The translations under genes were made by a program, and so were the position numbers. The notes beneath the pieces were generated by a model. The model did not search any database and was not told where the DNA came from. It saw only the letters and a list, made by a program, of their open reading frames with translations. Positions 58,342 to 64,000 of a DNA stretch of 64,000 nt are shown piece by piece. Source of the DNA: Vibrio gangliei. Its GTDB lineage: Bacteria; Pseudomonadota; Gammaproteobacteria; Enterobacterales; Vibrionaceae. Numbering within the stretch: position 1 is the stretch's first letter; the number at the start of each line of letters is the position of its first letter. The stretch spans positions 558,001 to 622,000 of the forward strand of contig NZ_AP021869.1 in NCBI RefSeq assembly GCF_026001925.1, written 5' to 3'.

Positions 58342-59301
58342 ATGCGTAAATTATGGCTTGCTATTTGGCTATGCCTAGTGCCATTGTCGAGTTTTGCTAA
58401 CAACACAGATACGGATGAGTTAGCGCCGTACAAAAAAATGTCTGGATTGTCGGGGACGATAAGCTCGGTGGGGTCGGATACGTTGGCCACGCTCATGCTG
58501 TTATGGGCACAAGAATTTCAGCATATTTACCCAAACGTTCACATGCAAGTTCAAGCGTCAGGATCTTCTACCGCCCCTACTGCGCTCACGGAAGCAACGT
58601 CGCAATTTGGACCTATGAGCCGCCCAATGAAAGCTAAAGAGCGTGAAGCTTTTGAGCGTCAATATGGCTACCCTCCAGTGCAATTGAAGATTGCAATAGA
58701 TGCGATCGGTATTTTTGTTCATAAAGATAACCCGATTGAAGGCCTTAACTTTACCCAAGTCGATGCTATTTTTTCTTCTACTTTGAAATGCGGTGCTACA
58801 CAGTCTTTAAATACTTGGCAGCAATTAGGGATTAACACTGACTGGGCGAAACTGGGTTTCCAACTGTTTGGACGTAACTCAGTATCAGGCACATACGGTT
58901 ATTTTAAACAGCATGCTTTGTGTGATGGCGACTTTAAGCGACAAGTAAATGAGCAGCTAGGTTCAGCCTCGGTGGTTCAATCTGTAGCTTCGTCTATTAA
59001 TAGCATTGGTTATTCTGGTGTAGGCTACCAAGTATCGAAAGCACGTTTACTGCCAATCGCAAAAGAAGGCCGTGATTATGTTGCTCCGACGCGAGCTAAT
59101 ATTTTGAATGGGGATTATCCTTTAGCTCGTTATCTGTATGTGTACGTCAATAAGAATCCACTCAAGCCATTGCCTCAACCACAAGCCGAATTCTTAAAAT
59201 TTATTTATTCTAAGCAAGGGCAAATTGGGGTAGAAAAAGATGGTTATGTACCGCTATCCCAAGCGCTGGCTAGCGCTCAACTGCGTAAAGTGGGTTTATA
59301 G
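58342..59301 (+). CDS. PstS-like periplasmic phosphate-binding protein
   Basis: 319 aa with a signal peptide (about 1-19, LSSFA then NN). The PstS/SphX-type fold is indicated by GTISSVGSDTLATLM, VQASGSSTAPTALTEATSQFGPMSRPM, VHKDNPIEGL and RNSVSGTYGYFKQHALCDGDF. It should bind phosphate in the periplasm and hand it to the Pst permease. Cotranscription with phoBR is likely from the 8-bp spacing. A pstC-like gene starts at 63270, but ppx-ppk separates the two, so it may pair with that system or act as an accessory binder. Confidence 0.9.
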   Translation: MRKLWLAIWLCLVPLSSFANNTDTDELAPYKKMSGLSGTISSVGSDTLATLMLLWAQEFQHIYPNVHMQVQASGSSTAPTALTEATSQFGPMSRPMKAKEREAFERQYGYPPVQLKIAIDAIGIFVHKDNPIEGLNFTQVDAIFSSTLKCGATQSLNTWQQLGINTDWAKLGFQLFGRNSVSGTYGYFKQHALCDGDFKRQVNEQLGSASVVQSVASSINSIGYSGVGYQVSKARLLPIAKEGRDYVAPTRANILNGDYPLARYLYVYVNKNPLKPLPQPQAEFLKFIYSKQGQIGVEKDGYVPLSQALASAQLRKVGL

Positions 59302-59332
59302 AAGAAAAGGAATTAGATGAAAGGAATGTCTA

Positions 59333-59398
59333 CCCAAACGACTTAACACTTATTTAAGAGCCGCCACTCTCTAAATAAAACAGGATAAGTCGCTTGGG
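59333..59398. repeat. nested inverted repeat between the PstS-like gene and ppx
   Basis: Outer arms CCCAAACGACTTA (59333-59345) and TAAGTCGCTTGGG (59386-59398) match 12 of 13; inner arms TTATTTAAGAG and CTCTCTAAATAA (59350-59360 with 59367-59378) pair with one bulge. It may act as a transcription barrier between convergent genes, although there is no long T-run. Confidence 0.7.
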
Positions 59399-59411
59399 GA
59401 TAGAACAAGCG

Positions 59412-60962
59412 TTAAAATTCTAAAGTCCAACCGGCATTTTCCCAATACTGTTGCTCGGTTTGTAGATCGGCATCAAGTAGACGGTTTTCTTCTAGCCATT
59501 GTGGGTTTTCACATTGTAAAACCCAATGTTGTGCGGCGATGGTATCGTCTTCTTGTTTTTTCTCATTTCGATGTACTTTTAACGAAAACTTAGGTAGCTC
59601 ATCGGCATCTTTTCGTTGTCCATTGAGCACTATCGCCAAACGTAAAATACAAATAAGTGGCACGATTTGAGCTGAGGTATATATGCTTAGCTCTGGCATT
59701 TCTTTGAGTTTTAAGGCTTTACGTTGAAAGCGAGTTAGTGTGGCTAATACGCGTTGTTGCTCTTGGTTAAAGCCTGGCATATTGGTGTGCTGTAAAATAT
59801 AGGCAGAATGACGATGAAAGCCTTTGTAACTAATACTTAAACCGACTTCATGCAACAAAGCACTCCAATTGAGTAAACTGGCTAGCTCGCTATTGGCTTT
59901 GATGCCAAAGTCTTCACCGACTTGTTGTAAAAAACGCTCAGCTTGAGTTCGCACATTATCGGCGTGGGTGAAGTCCACTTGGTGTTTATCTGCAAGGTTT
60001 TCGGTGGTTCTCATGCGAATATCGGAGCGCTGAAAACGTTCTTCCATTTCATACATCAACCCTTCACGTAAGGCCCCATCAGAAAAGTGCATGGCTTTAA
60101 TTGAAAACGATTCAAAGATAGCGAGTAAAATCGCAACACCCGCAGCAAAGACAGGTTTACGATCGTCGGTTAAGCCATCAAGTTTGATATCGTCAATTTG
60201 ATCGAGCTTGCACAGTTCATCAACGAGTTGTTGCAGGCGTTCTAGGGTAATAATGCCATCATCATGCCCGATCCCAATTAAGACTTCTTTTACCGCCTTT
60301 ATCGTTCCCGATGAACCAATCGCCGCATCCCAACCTAACTTTTTGTACGGTTTACAAAGTGCTTCTAGCTTTTGCTGCGCGGCTAAAATAGCTTTGGCAA
60401 AGTTCTTCTTGGATAATTTGCCATTGCTGAAAAATTTATTGGTGTAACTAACGCAACCCAGTTGTTTGCTGTTGAGTAATTTAGGATCAAAGCCTTCACC
60501 AATGATCATCTCGGTGCTACCACCACCGATATCCACGACGAACTTTTTCTCCCATTCTGGTTGGGTGTGCGCAACGCCTAAATAGATCAACCGTGCTTCT
60601 TCTTCACCAGGAATGACTTCGATTGGAAAAGGCAGAACTCGTTTGGCTCGTGACAGAAAGATATGAGCATTATTGGCTTGGCGTAATGTGTGGGTTGCGG
60701 CAATGCGAACATCATCAGGTTTAAAATCTTGTAGACGTTCAGCGAACATAGCTAAACAATCTAAACCGCGTTGAATCGAGCTGTTATCAAGATTCATTCG
60801 GCTATCTAGTCCGTCTGCAAGGCGAACCCGCTGTTTATGGCGACTGACGATCTGGAGATCATGTTCAATCACTTTAGCCACCACCATGTGAAAGCTGTTG
60901 GAGCCTAGATCGATGGCCGCGATATGCCTAACGTTGGGTTCGGAAGTTGTCGTCATATACAC
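59412..60962 (-). CDS. ppx: exopolyphosphatase Ppx
   Basis: 516 aa Ppx/GppA family. ATPase-fold motifs are [17 protein letters not shown] (about 16-32), the catalytic Glu in [14 protein letters not shown], and [15 protein letters not shown]; the HD-like C-terminal region begins about residue 320. It releases phosphate from polyphosphate ends and can hydrolyse pppGpp. ppk lies 3 bp upstream on the same strand, so the two form an operon in which ppk is first. Confidence 0.95.
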   Translation of the reverse strand: MYMTTTSEPNVRHIAAIDLGSNSFHMVVAKVIEHDLQIVSRHKQRVRLADGLDSRMNLDNSSIQRGLDCLAMFAERLQDFKPDDVRIAATHTLRQANNAHIFLSRAKRVLPFPIEVIPGEEEARLIYLGVAHTQPEWEKKFVVDIGGGSTEMIIGEGFDPKLLNSKQLGCVSYTNKFFSNGKLSKKNFAKAILAAQQKLEALCKPYKKLGWDAAIGSSGTIKAVKEVLIGIGHDDGIITLERLQQLVDELCKLDQIDDIKLDGLTDDRKPVFAAGVAILLAIFESFSIKAMHFSDGALREGLMYEMEERFQRSDIRMRTTENLADKHQVDFTHADNVRTQAERFLQQVGEDFGIKANSELASLLNWSALLHEVGLSISYKGFHRHSAYILQHTNMPGFNQEQQRVLATLTRFQRKALKLKEMPELSIYTSAQIVPLICILRLAIVLNGQRKDADELPKFSLKVHRNEKKQEDDTIAAQHWVLQCENPQWLEENRLLDADLQTEQQYWENAGWTLEF

Positions 60963-60965
60963 CTG

Positions 60966-63041
60966 CTAGTCGGATTTTTGTTGAGACTTTCTTTCAATTT
61001 GCTTCAAATAATCATAAATAGCAATTTGTGAGCGTACTTTTTTTCTATTGCCGCGAGGGACATAGGTATTACTCATTTCTTTATCAATGATGCGCGCTTT
61101 TACGGTATCAATAAAGTGAATGTTAATAATATCAATAATTCGTTGTTTCAGTCTTGGAGAGTGGATTGGCGTAGCCACTTCAATACGGTAATCCAAGTTA
61201 CGCGTCATCCAATCTGCTGATGAAATGTACACTTTAGGGTCGCCATCATTTTCAGCGATAAAGACACGAGGGTGTTCTAAGAAACGGTCGATAATGCTGA
61301 TGATGTTGATATTCTCACTAACGCCAGCAATACCTGGTACCAGTGAACACATGCCGCGAACAATCATACGGATTTTGACGCCGGCATTACTCGCACCATA
61401 GAGTTTACTGACGAGTCCTTTATCAACTAGGTTGTTGACCTTGATAGTGAGCCCGGCTTTTTTTCCTTCTTTTGCCAGTGCGATTTCTGAGTCGATCAGC
61501 TTATAGATTTGTTGACGAGAATTGCGCGGTGACACCATTAATTGATTAAAACGCACAGGACGATAAGGGTTTTCAATGTACCCAAATACATTTCTGACTT
61601 CGGCTGTGAGTAGGGGATCGGCAGTGAGTAGTGAAAAGTCGGTATAAATTCGCGCTGTTTTCTCATGGAAGTTACCAGTGCCGATGTGTGCATAACGTTT
61701 GAATTCGCCTTCTTCACGACGTGTGATAAGCAATAATTTGGAATGGATCTTCAAACCTGGTGCACCGAAGATCACGTGAACGCCTGCATCGGTTAGCAGT
61801 TTCGCCCATTCTATGTTGGCTTCTTCATCAAAGCGGGCTTGTAACTCAACGACAACGGTGACTTTTTTCTTATTGTGTACCGCATCCATCAGGGAGTTCA
61901 TCAGCTTTGAGTTTTTGGCGACACGATAAATATTGATTTTAATACTGATGACTTTTGGATCAAAAGACGCCTGTCGTACTAATTCTGTAATGTGGTCAAA
62001 CGTGTGGTATGGGTAATAGAGCAAGATGTCTTGGGCACTAATGGCCTCAAAACTGTTAGGATAACCTGCAAAGTCGGCACATTTTAAGGCGGGTAATGGT
62101 TTGTTTTCTAAGTAATCACGGCCCACATTAGGAAAGCCAGTAAAGTCTTTGAAATTATGATAACGCCCACCAGGAATTAAACTGTCGTAACTGGTCATCT
62201 TGAGCTTTTCACACAAGTATTTCAGAAGATCTTCTGGCATGTCGCGTTGGTAGACTAAACGTACTGGCATCGCGGTTAAACGTTGGTTTACCCCTTCAGA
62301 CATTTGTTCTAGCAAGCTGTGCTCTACCTCGTGACGTAAGTCGTATTCCGCATCTCGCGTCATGGTCATGGTGTAGCAATTTAGCTCATCGTATTCAAAG
62401 AAGCCTTTAAATATATCGTCTAAGCAAAAACGAATAATGTTATCGAGCAAAATGATGGTCTTGCGACGTTTGCCTTTTTGCTCTGGCACCATGATAAAAC
62501 GAGGAAGATGATTGGTTGGAATATCAATCAATGCATAGTTCTTTTCTGTACCATTAATGATCTCAGCGGTTAGGTAAGAGTGTTCATCTTTGAGAAACCC
62601 TAACACGTCCGTATCTTTATTCATCAAAAATGGCGTGATATGTGGCAGCACTTCGTTGTGAAAGTATTTGCGGATCCACTTCTGCTGGCTTTCTTGTAGT
62701 TGTGATTCATTGACCAAGAAAATGCGACGGCGCGCCATTTCTAAAATTAATTCGTTATACAATTCATCAAAACGTTGATTGAGCTTCAGCACTTTAGATT
62801 GCATCTTGATCAAGAGATGCTTAGGACCATCGCCATTTCCACTTTGTTGGCTGATTAAAATACGGCGTTTAACATCAGCAAATCGGACTTTGTAAAATTC
62901 ATCTAAGTTGCTCGAAAAAATGCCTAAAAATCTGACTCGCTCAATTAAGGGGACGGTTTTATCTGCCGCCTCTTGCAGCACACGTTCATTAAAAGACAAC
63001 CAACTTAGTTCTTTTTCAATGTAGAGTTTTTCTGAGCTCAT
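60966..63041 (-). CDS. ppk: polyphosphate kinase Ppk1
   Basis: 691 aa, standard Ppk1 length. Reversibly transfers the gamma phosphate of ATP to polyphosphate. N-terminal [19 protein letters not shown]; the two PLD-like catalytic domains carry the autophosphorylated His in [11 protein letters not shown] and the second His region [57 protein letters not shown] is also conserved. Divergent from the pstC-like gene, sharing a 228-bp control region. Confidence 0.97.
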   Translation of the reverse strand: MSSEKLYIEKELSWLSFNERVLQEAADKTVPLIERVRFLGIFSSNLDEFYKVRFADVKRRILISQQSGNGDGPKHLLIKMQSKVLKLNQRFDELYNELILEMARRRIFLVNESQLQESQQKWIRKYFHNEVLPHITPFLMNKDTDVLGFLKDEHSYLTAEIINGTEKNYALIDIPTNHLPRFIMVPEQKGKRRKTIILLDNIIRFCLDDIFKGFFEYDELNCYTMTMTRDAEYDLRHEVEHSLLEQMSEGVNQRLTAMPVRLVYQRDMPEDLLKYLCEKLKMTSYDSLIPGGRYHNFKDFTGFPNVGRDYLENKPLPALKCADFAGYPNSFEAISAQDILLYYPYHTFDHITELVRQASFDPKVISIKINIYRVAKNSKLMNSLMDAVHNKKKVTVVVELQARFDEEANIEWAKLLTDAGVHVIFGAPGLKIHSKLLLITRREEGEFKRYAHIGTGNFHEKTARIYTDFSLLTADPLLTAEVRNVFGYIENPYRPVRFNQLMVSPRNSRQQIYKLIDSEIALAKEGKKAGLTIKVNNLVDKGLVSKLYGASNAGVKIRMIVRGMCSLVPGIAGVSENINIISIIDRFLEHPRVFIAENDGDPKVYISSADWMTRNLDYRIEVATPIHSPRLKQRIIDIINIHFIDTVKARIIDKEMSNTYVPRGNRKKVRSQIAIYDYLKQIERKSQQKSD

Positions 63042-63217
63042 TTAACCATCCTGCTGGCATAACTATCGTTTTTGATGGGATAGGTATTACTTTTTTAATA
63101 CATAGAAATGTGTGAGGCTAACTTTAGTGATTTTTTATGACAGTTTTATTTCAATCGGCTCTCTTTATGAGTACAACAGTAGTAAAATCAAGCAGGAATC
63201 AAAGTATAGTAATAAAA

Positions 63218-63235
63218 TTGTCACACAATCGACAT
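63218..63235 (+). promoter_or_regulatory. candidate Pho box of the pst operon
   Basis: TTGTCAC-ACAA-TCGACAT has two 7-bp half-sites with 4-bp spacing (each 5 of 7 to CTGTCAT) directly followed by a -10-like TATTAT at 63235-63240. It precedes the pstC-like start at 63270 by 35 bp. Confidence 0.5.
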
Positions 63236-63269
63236 ATTATGGCGTGAATCAAAAAAGGTAACGTGAAAC

Positions 63270-64000
63270 ATGGCTCAAAACGACACATTCTTCCAACAAC
63301 GTGATAAGCGGCGCTGGGTCACAGACCGTGTTGCTAGCTCGATCATTAAGTTGGGCGGTGTGAGCGTGCTGGTGGCTTTGTTACTGCTCATTTTCTATTT
63401 GATTGTGGTGATCACCCCGATCTTTTCGCCAGCAACGATGGAGCCAGCAGGGCAGTATCGTTTGAGCGATGATGCTCTCACCTCGCCCATTGTGGCACTG
63501 GGGGTTGACGATGATGGGCGCACGGCCTTTCACTTTACTCAAGATGGTTGGTTGGTTTTTTCCGCTCTGCCTACGATGAAAAAACCATACAGCTCTTTGA
63601 ACGAGCTTTTATTCAAATCTAAGCTGGTGGATGATCCGGTTGCGTTTCGAGCGGCTGAAACCAGTTCTCGCTGGTATGGCTATTCAGACCAACACGGTTT
63701 TATTTATGCTGCGCAACCTAAGTTCTCTTCGGTATTTACCCAGAATGGCCGACAAGCAGCACCCAGTTTTATCACTTTTGCAAATAACCCAATTCCCCTA
63801 GACCCTGAAGGGATGGCCATTACTCAATTTGATTTCTCCATTCAAAGTCATGATGCGACGTTTGTTGGGATCAACCAGCAAGGTCAATGGCAGGCGCTAC
63901 GTTACTACAAGGCAAGTCAATTTGGTGAGCAAGCGGTGGGCTCGCCTTGGCAGAGCACACGTTTGACCATGCCGACTTTTAATCAACCCGTTCGTGATTT
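63270..64000 (+). CDS. pstC: phosphate ABC transporter permease PstC-like, long periplasmic insert (3' end outside window)
   Basis: The first 243 codons are present: MAQNDTFFQQRDKRRWVTDR, then one transmembrane helix (about 31-55, VSVLVALLLLIFYLIVVITPIF), then about 190 residues with no hydrophobic segment, containing repeated strand-like units (DDDGRTAFHFTQDGWLVF, QHGFIYAAQP, NQQGQWQALRYY). Canonical PstC is about 320 aa with no such domain, so this is the long Vibrio-type PstC whose permease core must follow beyond the window. ATG 63270 has AAGGTAACG upstream. Identity rests on context (phoBR, ppk, Pho box) and recalled Vibrio gene order. Confidence 0.7.
   Translation, partial: MAQNDTFFQQRDKRRWVTDRVASSIIKLGGVSVLVALLLLIFYLIVVITPIFSPATMEPAGQYRLSDDALTSPIVALGVDDDGRTAFHFTQDGWLVFSALPTMKKPYSSLNELLFKSKLVDDPVAFRAAETSSRWYGYSDQHGFIYAAQPKFSSVFTQNGRQAAPSFITFANNPIPLDPEGMAITQFDFSIQSHDATFVGINQQGQWQALRYYKASQFGEQAVGSPWQSTRLTMPTFNQPVRD

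Overview
The window is a piece of a gammaproteobacterial chromosome, almost certainly Vibrionaceae (Vibrio or a close relative). The evidence is the Vibrio-type gene order (mutH-rppH-ptsP-lgt-thyA; nhaR-hlyU-rpsT-murJ-ribF-ileS-lspA-fkpB-ispH; btsSR-aroF-tyrA; bamD-rluD-pgeF-clpB-rrn; phoBR-ppx-ppk-pst), a HlyU regulator, an rrn operon with tRNA-Glu-Lys-Ala-Val in its spacer, and integron-cassette-like DNA. Most of it is core genome; the species cannot be named from what is visible.

Layout. 1-7.9 kb: an aldo-keto reductase (tas, cut by the window edge), a small unknown protein, mutH, a 625-bp DnaA-box region that fits a DARS2 locus, rppH, ptsP, a 266-bp MITE-like repeat, lgt and thyA. 7.9-17.5 kb: nhaR, hlyU, rpsT, murJ, ribF, ileS, lspA, a 10 x 7-bp tandem repeat, fkpB, ispH. 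17.5-19.4 kb: the only clearly accessory segment, an acetyltransferase resembling an integron cassette plus a Phd/ParE toxin-antitoxin pair, bracketed by copies of a palindromic repeat. 19.4-28.8 kb: cstA, a lipoprotein, a cation/proton antiporter, a divergent pair made of a GNAT-C39 peptidase fusion and a RimK-like ATP-grasp ligase, then the BtsR/BtsS pyruvate-type two-component system. 28.8-40.3 kb: aroF-tyrA, an M23 peptidase, ettA, slt-trpR, yjjX, pheL-pheA with its attenuator, raiA, bamD. 40.4-45.8 kb: rluD, pgeF, clpB, then two gene remnants. 45.8-52.3 kb: a complete rRNA operon with six tRNAs, followed by decayed copies of tRNA-Trp. 52.4-64 kb: nfsA, yfhL-trhP, rdgC, phoB-phoR, a PstS-like protein, ppx-ppk, and the start of a pstC-like gene.

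How it works together. Aromatic amino-acid control is clustered: aroF-tyrA has three TyrR boxes, pheA has a Phe-rich leader peptide and attenuator, and trpR is nearby. Phosphate sensing (PhoBR), binding (PstS-like), storage (Ppk/Ppx) and uptake (pst) are contiguous, with candidate Pho boxes before phoB and the pst gene. The BtsSR system lies about 5 kb from cstA, whose upstream region carries four BtsR-like octamers at an exact 20-bp period; this suggests a local pyruvate sensing and uptake circuit.

Most interesting points: the DARS2-like element between mutH and rppH; the BtsR-like operator array at cstA; the GNAT-C39/RimK pair as a possible peptide-modification system; the relic integron cassette; a dispersed 7-bp CGAGNNA repeat family at gene ends; and fossil tRNA-Trp copies after the rrn operon.
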